From Membranihabitans marinus (GTDB taxonomy: Bacteria; Bacteroidota; Bacteroidia; Chitinophagales; Saprospiraceae): a stretch of DNA of 64,000 nucleotides. The stretch is from the NCBI RefSeq assembly GCF_021729155.1, contig NZ_JAJQYA010000020.1, forward strand, positions 1 through 64,000. Direction: 5' to 3'. The notes beneath the pieces were generated by a model. It saw nothing but the letters and a program-made list of their open reading frames with translations. It made no database searches and had not been told where the DNA came from. The position numbers and the translations under genes are program-made. This document shows positions 16,286 to 25,402 of this stretch, piece by piece; position 1 is the stretch's first letter, and each line of letters begins with the position of its first letter.

Positions 16286-17848
16286 ATGAAAAAATATATC
16301 TTTAAACTGATTCAGTTATTTGCTTTATTGTTTATTCTAACTCAATCTCATGCCCAATTTAGAATTTATCCCTATTGGTTGCCAGCAGAAGAGGGGCATT
16401 TGAGTGTTACTTGGGTTACAGAATTGCCTGTGCCAGGACAATTGACCATCTGGGAAGAAGGCAAATCAGATACCGTTTCTCTGTTGTCGCAACCGCGATT
16501 TGAATCTGGTTTTGCCTATTCAGAATTAGAAGAATCTCAGCGCGATTCTTTTCCCGATATGTTTAAAAATGCCAATTGGAAACACCACCTTATTCCTGTT
16601 GGTTTACGTGCCAATACCCTGTATCACTACAGAGTGGTTCAAGGTGAAGAATCTTATACAGCTACCATAAAAACTATGGCGGATCTCGGTTCAAAAATGG
16701 AAGTCCAATTTGCCGTATTTGCGGACTGCGAAACTGATCCTGATGGCCGGAAAACCTATAGAAAATGGTCTGTGGGTAGTCAAGCTTCTATGAGCAGTGG
16801 TCGCCCCGATGAAGTGCAAACCTATTTGATAACGGAAACTGAGGGTTTCAATTTCAATTTGGAATCGATGGCCAAATCACAACCCGATTTTTATATGTTG
16901 CCTGGAGATATTGTACAGGGAGGGGGATATCAGCGAGCTTGGGATGAGTTTTTCTATCACATGGCTGGAAAATTTAATAAAAATATTACCACTGCACCAT
17001 TATTGCCCGCCATTGGAAACTGGGAAAATTTTGGCGCTCGCAACGGGGGCTATGAACCACAAGCAGTGGCCAAGGCTAGGAATAAATACAGAAGTTATTT
17101 TAACCTGCCTGCCAATAACAATCCCCAATACAAAAACTACTATTATCGTACCGACTATGGACCAGTAACGGTCATTACCTTGGATTCCTCCAATGGGTTG
17201 CCAGATAGTACTGATTTTGATACCAATATCAATATCAGTGCTTCCACCTATCCGGGTGACGATCTCCCAGATATTAACCCCGGATCTGATCAGTGGAAAT
17301 GGGCCATGGAGGAATTAGAAGATGCATCATCGGCCGGTCAGATAATATTTGTTCAATTTCACCACATTCCCTATTCTAGTGGTGGTCATAGCTTGCCCTT
17401 GACGGCCTATAAAAGTTCTGGTCAAGCTGGTATCCCGATGCGGGCTTATACACCTGCGTTTAAGAAATATGGGGTGGTCGCTGTATTTTGTGGTCATAAT
17501 GAATCATTGGAACATTCGATAGTCGATGGCATTCATTTTTGGGATATTGGAATTGCTGGAGATGGATTTGGATATTCTATCGATGATATCGATGCCCGTC
17601 GAAAGAATATTTATCGACAATGGGTTGCCCATCGCGATGCCGAAGAAATGTGGAATGGTCAGCAATTGATCTCCGGAGGCAAACATTACGGTCATTTATG
17701 GGTAGAAGTTGTCCCCAATTCACAGGGATATGATATAAATATGACCCCTAAATACATTTTCCCCGTCACCGATAAAGAGGGCAAAGTAACTATGGTGGAG
17801 GAGCGTATTTACGACCATGTGGTAAAAGTCAAGAAGTCTATGCCGTAG
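16286..17848 (+). CDS. Purple-acid-phosphatase-like metallophosphoesterase with altered active-site motifs
   Basis: This exported protein has 520 residues with a signal peptide ending QSHAQ. An N-terminal fibronectin-like domain (residues about 25-125, ending HYRVVQGEESYTATIKTM) is typical of purple acid phosphatases, followed by a calcineurin-type domain. Metal-site blocks are visible: FADCE, PGDIVQGG, GNWE, VQFHHIPYS and FCGHNE. The usual forms are GNH(D/E) and GHxH, so the catalytic His of GNHE is Trp and the last His of GHxH is Glu. It may be a variant enzyme or one with changed specificity. Its place after SusC/SusD and before a phospholipase C suggests a role in releasing phosphate outside the cytoplasm. 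Confidence 0.75.
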   Translation: MKKYIFKLIQLFALLFILTQSHAQFRIYPYWLPAEEGHLSVTWVTELPVPGQLTIWEEGKSDTVSLLSQPRFESGFAYSELEESQRDSFPDMFKNANWKHHLIPVGLRANTLYHYRVVQGEESYTATIKTMADLGSKMEVQFAVFADCETDPDGRKTYRKWSVGSQASMSSGRPDEVQTYLITETEGFNFNLESMAKSQPDFYMLPGDIVQGGGYQRAWDEFFYHMAGKFNKNITTAPLLPAIGNWENFGARNGGYEPQAVAKARNKYRSYFNLPANNNPQYKNYYYRTDYGPVTVITLDSSNGLPDSTDFDTNINISASTYPGDDLPDINPGSDQWKWAMEELEDASSAGQIIFVQFHHIPYSSGGHSLPLTAYKSSGQAGIPMRAYTPAFKKYGVVAVFCGHNESLEHSIVDGIHFWDIGIAGDGFGYSIDDIDARRKNIYRQWVAHRDAEEMWNGQQLISGGKHYGHLWVEVVPNSQGYDINMTPKYIFPVTDKEGKVTMVEERIYDHVVKVKKSMP

Positions 17849-17955
17849 TGGTAATCTTTGGTTTAATCATTTACCCGAAATGGATGATTGTGCTATAGTC
17901 CAAACTTATGACTTAGCGCTAGAGATCGTGATTATAGGGGATTAGAAAACCGGAA

Positions 17956-18846
17956 TTATTCAGTAGTAAGACTATCGTCGTCCATTATTATTACCTCGAA
18001 AATTAAATCTTGAAAACCTTTATCCGATCCCGGAGGGGCAGATGCACCGAATGCTTTCATGGCCGGAACATATAGACGTGCATGTGCTCCTTTTTTGAGC
18101 GTCATTAACCCTTCATCTACTCCCTGAAGCATTCTACCAGAGCCCACAAGATATTCAGTGACTGTACTCGCAGTATCTAAATTGTCGATAATGCTATCTC
18201 CACCAAAAGTAGAGGCTTTAAATTTCAAACTGATCATGTCGTTGGAGTCTATTTTTACCCCTGTACCTGCCTGAATGGTTTCTATAAATATGGTATCTGG
18301 AGACATGGTAGCATCAATATTATGGGTTTTGAGATAGTTGCTGATACGACTAGGACCGGTTTTTCGGTTTAATGTCATCACATTCTCAAATTCTTGGTTT
18401 TGATCGATTTTGGCAATACTGTCGTTGGGGAATACATCCAATACCTTATAATTGGTAGTAATTATATCCCCTTTTTTGATGTAGTCTGGAATCGAATAAA
18501 ACAGTGCTTTTTTAAGTAGGCTGTCTGCAGATTGGATTAAAACAATGCTGTCGCCCTTGTGAAACATGGCATAAACTTCTCCCGCTTCGTGTGGATAAGC
18601 GAAGGGAGGCATGACGGTTTCATATGCTGGCATACTGTAGCGATTGTCCTCAACGATAGAATCATTGACTTTTTTGGTATAGCGTAATTTTAGGATGGAT
18701 CCCGCTTTGGTTAAACTGTCGGCGTCAAAATCGGAATAGGTATATAGGATGAGTCCACTTTTGGTTTTATATCCCTTGGCTTTGTCGCAAGCAAAAAAGG
18801 AAAAAATCATGGAAACGATTAATAAATAAAAAATGACTTTACGCAT
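17956..18846 (-). CDS. FKBP-type peptidyl-prolyl isomerase lipoprotein, two domains
   Basis: This protein has 296 residues with lipobox FSFFAC (Cys20). An N-terminal FKBP-like domain (about 25-155) looks degenerate; a C-terminal one (about 190-290) has the family blocks LVGSGRMLQGVDEGLMTLKK, GAHARLYVPAMKAFG and FQDLIFEVIIMD. It would assist folding at the inner face of the outer membrane or in the periplasm. GldI-like gliding proteins share this design, but assignment to gliding is not supported by neighbours. It converges with the phosphatase gene, and no clear terminator lies between them. Confidence 0.82.
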   Translation of the reverse strand: MRKVIFYLLIVSMIFSFFACDKAKGYKTKSGLILYTYSDFDADSLTKAGSILKLRYTKKVNDSIVEDNRYSMPAYETVMPPFAYPHEAGEVYAMFHKGDSIVLIQSADSLLKKALFYSIPDYIKKGDIITTNYKVLDVFPNDSIAKIDQNQEFENVMTLNRKTGPSRISNYLKTHNIDATMSPDTIFIETIQAGTGVKIDSNDMISLKFKASTFGGDSIIDNLDTASTVTEYLVGSGRMLQGVDEGLMTLKKGAHARLYVPAMKAFGASAPPGSDKGFQDLIFEVIIMDDDSLTTE

Positions 18847-19086
18847 TTTGAATGATTTTTAACAATTGAATCAATGATTAAAAAAATTTAAAGGTAATTT
18901 CATTTGCTTTTAAAGCGCATAAAAATATTAACTTTTATAAATATTTACAAAATCTTTCTGCTAGGAAATATCGCATATTGTGGGAATAGTAAGGGAGATA
19001 TTAATTTACATAATATTATCATATGATGTTCACGGGTAAGTTCGAAATTTACCTACATTGGATGTTCGCTAAATCAAGTAGAAAGA

Positions 19087-21657
19087 ATGGACACTAGAAG
19101 AGAATTTTTAAAAAAAGCAAGTTTATTATCAGGAGGGGCTACCATGACTCCATTTTTGCGTTCAGTCATTGAGCGAGCTTTGGAGATACAACCCAAACAG
19201 GGCAGTACTTTTTTGGACGCCGAGCATATTGTGGTTTTAATGCAGGAAAATCGTTCATTTGATCATGCCTTTGGAACCATGAAGGGGGTTCGAGGCTACA
19301 ACGATCCTAGAGCAATTGATTTACCTAATAAAAATAAAGTATGGTTGCAAACCAATAATAAAGGTTTGACCTATGCTCCATTTCGATTGGATATCAAAGA
19401 GACCAAATCTACATGGATGAGTTCATTGCCGCATTCTTGGGAGAATATGGTTGATGCCAGAAATGGGGGCAAATATGATAAATGGCTTATTGCCAAAAAA
19501 TCAGGTCGAGATAACTATGCTCATATGCCTTTGACCATGGGGTATTACGATCGCAATGATTTGCCATTTTACTATGCTTTGGCCGATGCCTTTACCATTT
19601 GTGATCACAATTTTTGTTCATCTTTGACAGGAACTACGGCCAATCGACATTTCTTGTGGACAGGGATTTTAAGAGATCCTATAGATCCTATGTCCAAGGC
19701 CAATGTACACAACGGAGATGTCACCTATAATCGATGGGCTAGCTGGAAAACATTTCCCGAACGCCTAGAAGAAAACGGTATTTCATGGATGATATACCAA
19801 AATGAGATTAGTATGCCAGTTGGGTTCAACGATGAAGAATCAGATTGGCTTGCCAATTTTACAGATAATAACATGGAGTGGTTTAGTCAGTATCATGTAA
19901 TGTTTGCCGAAGGATTTCAAGACTATTTGGCGCGTTTGGTCGATGTGCTACCGGAAACCATAAAAGAATTGGAAAAAGATCTTCAGTCGATTTCTCCACT
20001 AGATGAACGATACGGTCAGATTTTGGAAAAAATGGAAAAGACGAAGAAGGATCTCGATCAAGCTTTGCAAAAAAGAAAGGAATTTAGTGCAGAGAAATTT
20101 AAGCAGTTGCCCAAAAGAGAACAAAATCTTCACAACAAGGCTTTTAGGACCAATAAAAACGATAAAGATTATCACACTATCACCGAATTTACCTATGATG
20201 ACAACGGGATAGAACGCACGATGTATTTGCCGAAAGGCGATGTATTGCATCAGTTTAGAGCCGATGTTGACAATGGTGAGTTGCCGGAAGTATCGTGGTT
20301 GTGTGCTCCTCAGAATTTTTCAGATCATCCGAGCGCTCCATGGTATGGTGCATGGTATATCTCAGAGGTCATGGATATTTTGACCAAGAATCCAGAAGTG
20401 TGGAAGAAAACAATATTTATCATAACCTATGATGAAAACGATGGATATTTTGATCATATTCCACCATTTGTACCACCGAGTCATGATAAAGAAAATGAGG
20501 GTAAAATGAGTGCCAGTCTCGATGCCAAAATGGAGTTTGCCCACTTAAAAGATGAATTAAAAAGACATAAAGGTGATATGTCTAGAGTGAGAACCGGCCC
20601 AGTGGGGTTGGGATTCCGTGTACCCATGTTGGTGGTGTCTCCGTGGAGTAAGGGCGGGTATGTCAATTCAGAAGTTTGTGATCACACCTCTGTGATTCAG
20701 CTTATAGAGCAAGTGTTGAATCACCGCACGGGTAAAAATATTCGCGAAACCAATATTAGTAGTTGGCGTAGAGCGATTTGCAGTGATTTGACTTCTGCAT
20801 TTAGACCGTATAATGGGGAAGAAATTCCTTTGCCTGAATCTACCGATCGCGAAGCTTTTGTGCAAACCATTCACCGAGCGCAATTTCGAGCATTGCCCTC
20901 TAATTTTAAGGCTTTGTCGACTGAAGAAATTCAAGATGTCAATCGTAATCCCTTGACTAGTGAACATATGACACATCAAGAGCCGGGTATTAAAAATAGC
21001 AATACTCTGCCATATCACTTGCTGGTCAATGGAAGATATAATGCATTAAGAGACCGATTCGAGTTGACTATGAAAGCCGATGATGCCATCCTTGGCAATC
21101 GGGCTGCTGGTGTTCCTTTTGCTTTATATGCACCAGATGGTTATGGTCTTGGTCCCGACGAAGCAATCACAGATGTCAAGGTGTGGAACTATGCCGTGGC
21201 TGCAGGGGATACTCTGAAAGATAGTTTTTATTTGAGTGGTTTTAAAGAGGGGGAATACTTTTTGAAATTGTATGGGCCCAATGGATTTTACAGAGAATAT
21301 CGTGGCAATGCCAAAGATCCTCAGGTTGTGATCGATCAAGGCTATGAAATCAAGGGTCGAAGAAAACTCCAAACCACGGGTAATCTTTCATTAGCTATTT
21401 CTAATTCTCAAAATATTGATTTAAAATTCATCATAAAAGACAATGTTTATGGCAGTAGCGATGTAATGGTGGATTTGGCGAGCAAGGGAAGTGATAAGGC
21501 TGTGCAGGAAGTTATCTTGGATTTATCGAAAAATTATGGATGGTATGACATCTCTATTTCTGTAGAAGGTTATCCTCAATTTCAACAACGGCTGGCCGGT
21601 AGAGTAGAGGCTGAAGGGTCGAACAAAACCGATCCATATATGGGAAGAATGGTTTAA
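19087..21657 (+). CDS. Phosphocholine-specific phospholipase C
   Basis: This 856-residue enzyme is of the phosphoesterase (non-haemolytic PLC) family and hydrolyses phosphatidylcholine-type lipids to diacylglycerol and phosphocholine. The Tat-type leader TRREFLKKASLLSGG implies export in folded form. Catalytic-domain blocks are HIVVLMQENRSFDHAFGTM with the metal Glu-Asn, TGTTANRHFLWTG with the candidate nucleophile Thr, TYDENDGYFDH and VCDHTSVIQLIE. Residues about 300-350 form the charged coiled segment normal for this subgroup. Two C-terminal DUF756-type beta domains follow (about 640-740 and 755-850). It is a likely source of phosphate and choline when phosphate is scarce. No operon partner is evident. 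Confidence 0.93.
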   Translation: MDTRREFLKKASLLSGGATMTPFLRSVIERALEIQPKQGSTFLDAEHIVVLMQENRSFDHAFGTMKGVRGYNDPRAIDLPNKNKVWLQTNNKGLTYAPFRLDIKETKSTWMSSLPHSWENMVDARNGGKYDKWLIAKKSGRDNYAHMPLTMGYYDRNDLPFYYALADAFTICDHNFCSSLTGTTANRHFLWTGILRDPIDPMSKANVHNGDVTYNRWASWKTFPERLEENGISWMIYQNEISMPVGFNDEESDWLANFTDNNMEWFSQYHVMFAEGFQDYLARLVDVLPETIKELEKDLQSISPLDERYGQILEKMEKTKKDLDQALQKRKEFSAEKFKQLPKREQNLHNKAFRTNKNDKDYHTITEFTYDDNGIERTMYLPKGDVLHQFRADVDNGELPEVSWLCAPQNFSDHPSAPWYGAWYISEVMDILTKNPEVWKKTIFIITYDENDGYFDHIPPFVPPSHDKENEGKMSASLDAKMEFAHLKDELKRHKGDMSRVRTGPVGLGFRVPMLVVSPWSKGGYVNSEVCDHTSVIQLIEQVLNHRTGKNIRETNISSWRRAICSDLTSAFRPYNGEEIPLPESTDREAFVQTIHRAQFRALPSNFKALSTEEIQDVNRNPLTSEHMTHQEPGIKNSNTLPYHLLVNGRYNALRDRFELTMKADDAILGNRAAGVPFALYAPDGYGLGPDEAITDVKVWNYAVAAGDTLKDSFYLSGFKEGEYFLKLYGPNGFYREYRGNAKDPQVVIDQGYEIKGRRKLQTTGNLSLAISNSQNIDLKFIIKDNVYGSSDVMVDLASKGSDKAVQEVILDLSKNYGWYDISISVEGYPQFQQRLAGRVEAEGSNKTDPYMGRMV

Positions 21658-22458
21658 TGATTATAGATTCGATTATATTGAATCAATTGTTAAAAGCTGA
21701 GATCTAATGCTGTTGATGAAACCTTTAAGCGAAAGAATGACGTTATTAGACTGAGTGATGGATGGAAAATTTTGGAACATTCATTGCTTATGCTACATAT
21801 TGAATGATGCGTTTTGTATTTGTATCTTATGAGGGATACAAGGCTGGAAAGGTGTGTAATGATCGATCTTTTTGGATATTTCTTAGAGAAAATATCATTG
21901 TGGATTTATGTGAAAAAAGAAAATTGGAAATGGTGTTGAAACAAGGAAAGACCTTGGTCAATGATTAGGTTGAATGAATATGTTTGAACTAAGGGATACA
22001 TTGCGATAAACGCATATTGCTAACACTGTGTTTTTAGAGAATGAATCGATGATTATTTCATATTACTGCTTGGGTCTAATTTTCTTGAAAATGCATTTAA
22101 TTTGAAGTAAATATCTGCTAACCATAGATTTGTGTTTGGGTATATGTGGTCTTGCCAGAAGGCAATACAAGTAATTTTCAAATGCGATGATTACAAAAAG
22201 GCAAGTTTTGAAAGGTTTTTTTTCTAAAAAAATCCTTGTTAAAGAGTGAATATTAAAAATTGGATAAGTGCAATAAATACTCTTTAATTGTTGTAATTTT
22301 GTATGAGAAACGTGTTTTTTTGATTATTGTAGTATTTGAGCCATAGTTCTCTATAGAATTAAATAGTTGTGTATTTATTTATATTGAAGCAGAGATAGAG
22401 CTATTATAGACGGACATGAGTTCATTTTAGTTTTGATAAAATTTAAAAATATAAACCA
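21658..22458. other. Intergenic region, 800 bp, at most one doubtful small ORF
   Basis: The region is AT-rich with no clear terminator after the phospholipase gene. TAATTTTG at 22294-22301 matches the -7 consensus and may serve the DUF4412 gene, but no proper -33 box was found. A 54-codon frame lies at 21804-21968 and is listed separately. Confidence 0.4.
21804..21968 (+). CDS. Doubtful small ORF, 54 residues
   Basis: The frame starts with two consecutive ATG codons and reads MMRFVFVSYEGYKAGKVCND, ending KQGKTLVND. It has no export signal, no recognised family and no good ribosome-binding site. It could be a chance frame or the relic of a longer gene. Confidence 0.13.
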   Translation: MMRFVFVSYEGYKAGKVCNDRSFWIFLRENIIVDLCEKRKLEMVLKQGKTLVND

Positions 22459-23379
22459 ATGAATACTTTAAAGACTTATTTTAAACCATTTTCTATCCTT
22501 ATGATACTTCTGTTTGGGGTGTATCAGCAAAGTAATGCCCAATTGTTGCAGCGTGCGATAAAAAGGGGAGTCAACAGAGCTGTAGAGCGCAAAGTTGAAA
22601 AGGAGGCTGAGAAGCAAACCGAGAAAGCATTGGATTCTATATTTCAATCTAGCGACAAAGAAGTGGCAGAAAATGAAAGTGATTCTGCTGCAGTAGCAGC
22701 TTCCACCAAAAGGTCTATGGGGATGATGCAGAAGATGTTGGGGGGAATTAATAGTGTTGAATTACCGGCTCAGTTTGCCTTTGACCAACGCATTGTATGG
22801 GAAATAGAAGATGAAAAAGGTGAGAAGATGGAAATGGATATGTTTTACCATGAAAATTCCACAAATTTCGGAATGAATTATGTCGACGAAAAGAAGCCGA
22901 AAAATCAGAATTTTATAGTGATGAATTTTGAAGAGGGCTATATGGCTATGTTTATGAATAACGATGGGGAAAAGCAAAAAATGACTATGCCATTGAATCA
23001 AGAAGCCATTTTAGCTGCGGCGGAAGAAAGTGCAGAAAAGCAATCTGGGGACAATATAACCATTGAAAAAACTGGGAAAACCAAGACCATACTCGGATAC
23101 CATTGTGAAGAGTATTTGATAACTACCGAAGATTATATTCAACATACTTGGATTACTGAAGATTATGAAGTTGCAACGGGAATGCAAGGATTTTTTAAAC
23201 AGGCATTTGATAAAAATAAAAAGGTCTATGCTCCACAGATAACCAAGGGGTTTCCAATGGAAATAGAAATGATTCGCAAAAAGAATAAGAAGACCACCTA
23301 TATGAGAACGAAATCTATAGACAAGGTCAATGAGGTTATCAATACTGCGGATTATCCTGCGTTGGCTATCGGTGGCTAA
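22459..23379 (+). CDS. Secreted DUF4412 protein
   Basis: This exported protein has 306 residues with a signal peptide ending QSNAQ. A charged helical segment (about residues 30-75, RAIKRGVNRAVERKVEKEAE) precedes a beta-rich domain matching DUF4412: YHENSTNFGMNY, MNFEEGYMAMFMNNDGEKQK, then ILGYHCEEYLITTED. Met is unusually common. DUF4412 proteins are periplasmic or outer-membrane associated and have no known function. It is transcribed alone and ends at a strong bidirectional terminator shared with the SusD gene. Confidence 0.75.
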   Translation: MNTLKTYFKPFSILMILLFGVYQQSNAQLLQRAIKRGVNRAVERKVEKEAEKQTEKALDSIFQSSDKEVAENESDSAAVAASTKRSMGMMQKMLGGINSVELPAQFAFDQRIVWEIEDEKGEKMEMDMFYHENSTNFGMNYVDEKKPKNQNFIVMNFEEGYMAMFMNNDGEKQKMTMPLNQEAILAAAEESAEKQSGDNITIEKTGKTKTILGYHCEEYLITTEDYIQHTWITEDYEVATGMQGFFKQAFDKNKKVYAPQITKGFPMEIEMIRKKNKKTTYMRTKSIDKVNEVINTADYPALAIGG

Positions 23380-23459
23380 GGATTTATAGGAATGATTATT
23401 GGTTCTGTATTTCGTATAAATGCGGACGTTTCATTGCTATCAATAAAACAAAAAAAAAA

Positions 23460-23484
23460 CCGGCTTGTCATTATGACAAGCCGG
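23460..23484. terminator. Bidirectional terminator between convergent genes
   Basis: The 11-bp stem CCGGCTTGTCA / TGACAAGCCGG has a 3-nt loop. It is flanked by a run of A on the left and T on the right, so it works on both strands. It separates the DUF4412 gene from the leftward SusCD operon. Confidence 0.92.
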
Positions 23485-23529
23485 TTTTTTTATAACCCAT
23501 CGGTGTGATTTTTACATCTGTATTTATTA

Positions 23530-25383
23530 CTATTTTGGACCTTCTCCATACTCTGGACTATCTTGATCAAACCAAAGTCTTTCTTGACTCAGGATGTTTG
23601 GGTTGGGATCTCCAGTAGTGAATCCTTGATCCTGAACCGATTTAAGTTGGTTCGCATAATTGAGATTGTCGGCAGTAGGCGTCGAAACGGTGAATCTTCT
23701 CGGGATAGGCATCTCTGTTCCTGAAGAGGTAAACTCTTCCCACTCAAGGTAGGAACTACCTTTCATTGGTACACCGGATCTTCTTACCGTTGCCCATAAA
23801 TCATTCGGTGTATTCATGAAGTTGATATACTGTTGAATATAGATTTTCTCTAATGCATCTGTACTCAAATCCAATGCCTCTTGAGATAATAAATCGGTGA
23901 CTTCGGAATCTCTTAAGTAAGTTCCGGCTGCGGCCGATTCATCTGGATCGGTATACACAGGATCATTATTGTAATAAGGAAATTGATTGTTTTTGGCAAT
24001 CAAATCGGCTCTTTTTACCGAAAGTTCCACTCCTCTGTTGAGGTATTCTTGAGCTGACTTTGGTAAGTTGGCTCCCAATTGCTTGAATTCCGCTAAATAC
24101 AAATTGGTCTCTGCAGAACTTCCCAGTAGTACTTGCAATGGTGGCTGGTTGTCGTTCAATTCGAGCACTCGTCCTCCTGGTTTAGTAGGATATGTGTAGT
24201 CATACTGTGTACGAGTTAACTTTTCTTGAAACAATACGGTGGAACTATAGGTTTTTTCTGTTCCGTTAGCTGCAATTCTATTGTATGCTGCTTGATTAAA
24301 ATAAATATCATTGGCAGGATCTTGTGTTGCATCTGGAGATATTGGAGCACCGTGGTATCTCACCCATGGCTCTCCAGGAGCATTCCAGCCATCGAAGTTG
24401 CCGTCATCGTCTAATTTAACCAATGGTTCAATAAATGGGGGCAATGCTTGGTCAGCGTCGATAAATGCTTGAACTACCTCACCATTGAAATCGTTCTTTT
24501 TAAAGTTGAATCTCACACGAGGATCTTTAACTTCAATTAGGAAGTCTATCAACTTTTGATTGCCATATCCTATCCACATGCCGTTTCCAGTACCATAATA
24601 GTTGATGCCGCGATTATACACAAAGTCATCGTTGATGTCGTCCATATAACCCACTGGAGAGTTGGCAACTTCCTCAGCGATTTGAAGCGCTTTACTTCGA
24701 TCTTTATGGACCAATCGAGCTGCTATTTTTAATTTTAATAGATTGCAGTATTTAGCCCATTTGTCGTAATCGCCTTCGTAAATTAAATCTTGACTTCCCA
24801 GTGTAAGTTGGCCGTCAGTATCTTCCAATATGTTGAGGGCTTCATCCAATTCCGAAAGCCAAGTATCAAAGAGCATGCTTTGGTTGTCATATTCTGGCGT
24901 CAATAATGGGGGGTTGGTATAGGGTGCTAAGCCAGCTTGAGAATAGATCATCGATCCAGTAAGGTCGGTGTTGACCAATGCCGGTGAAATTTGGATTGGA
25001 TATGTCAGGGCTTTAAAACCTTGTCTGACAGCTTGCTCCTCTTCACTCATGTCATCGATTCTCATTCTGATGTCCATCGTCTGAGGGAAAAGACTGCCAT
25101 ACAATCCCTGCGCTCCATATGGTCCCATGAGATTGAAATCGGCACCATTACCTCCTTGGACCGTCGTTACCTGAGTCCATGGATATAGGTATTGAAAATT
25201 GGTATAAAACCAGATCGTATAATCGTTATTATAGATTTGTTCGATTGCTTCAGTCATCGAAAACCGAAGGTCGGGTTCTGAAAGAGTAGATGGATTGGAG
25301 TTGAGTTCGGCGAATTTGTCGCGATCACAACCAGCAAAAGCCAATACCAATAGGACCCATATTAAATTATATATTTTATTCAT
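23530..25383 (-). CDS. SusD/RagB-family lipoprotein (SusD-like group 2)
   Basis: The start is set at ATG 25383, giving MNKIYNLIWVLLVLAFAGC with lipid Cys19. The open frame extends 10 codons further but would overlap the SusC stop. The protein has 617 residues: FAELNSNPSTLSEPDLRFSM, TPR-like helices with YDKWAKYCNLLKLKIAARLV, and a C-terminal LWATVRRSGVPMKGSSYLEW block, which match the PF12771-type SusD group often linked to large or peptide-type ligands. It lies 19 nt after the SusC stop and forms the pair's surface lid. Confidence 0.9.
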   Translation of the reverse strand: MNKIYNLIWVLLVLAFAGCDRDKFAELNSNPSTLSEPDLRFSMTEAIEQIYNNDYTIWFYTNFQYLYPWTQVTTVQGGNGADFNLMGPYGAQGLYGSLFPQTMDIRMRIDDMSEEEQAVRQGFKALTYPIQISPALVNTDLTGSMIYSQAGLAPYTNPPLLTPEYDNQSMLFDTWLSELDEALNILEDTDGQLTLGSQDLIYEGDYDKWAKYCNLLKLKIAARLVHKDRSKALQIAEEVANSPVGYMDDINDDFVYNRGINYYGTGNGMWIGYGNQKLIDFLIEVKDPRVRFNFKKNDFNGEVVQAFIDADQALPPFIEPLVKLDDDGNFDGWNAPGEPWVRYHGAPISPDATQDPANDIYFNQAAYNRIAANGTEKTYSSTVLFQEKLTRTQYDYTYPTKPGGRVLELNDNQPPLQVLLGSSAETNLYLAEFKQLGANLPKSAQEYLNRGVELSVKRADLIAKNNQFPYYNNDPVYTDPDESAAAGTYLRDSEVTDLLSQEALDLSTDALEKIYIQQYINFMNTPNDLWATVRRSGVPMKGSSYLEWEEFTSSGTEMPIPRRFTVSTPTADNLNYANQLKSVQDQGFTTGDPNPNILSQERLWFDQDSPEYGEGPK

Positions 25384-25402
25384 TTTATTTCTTTTTTGGA
25401 GA

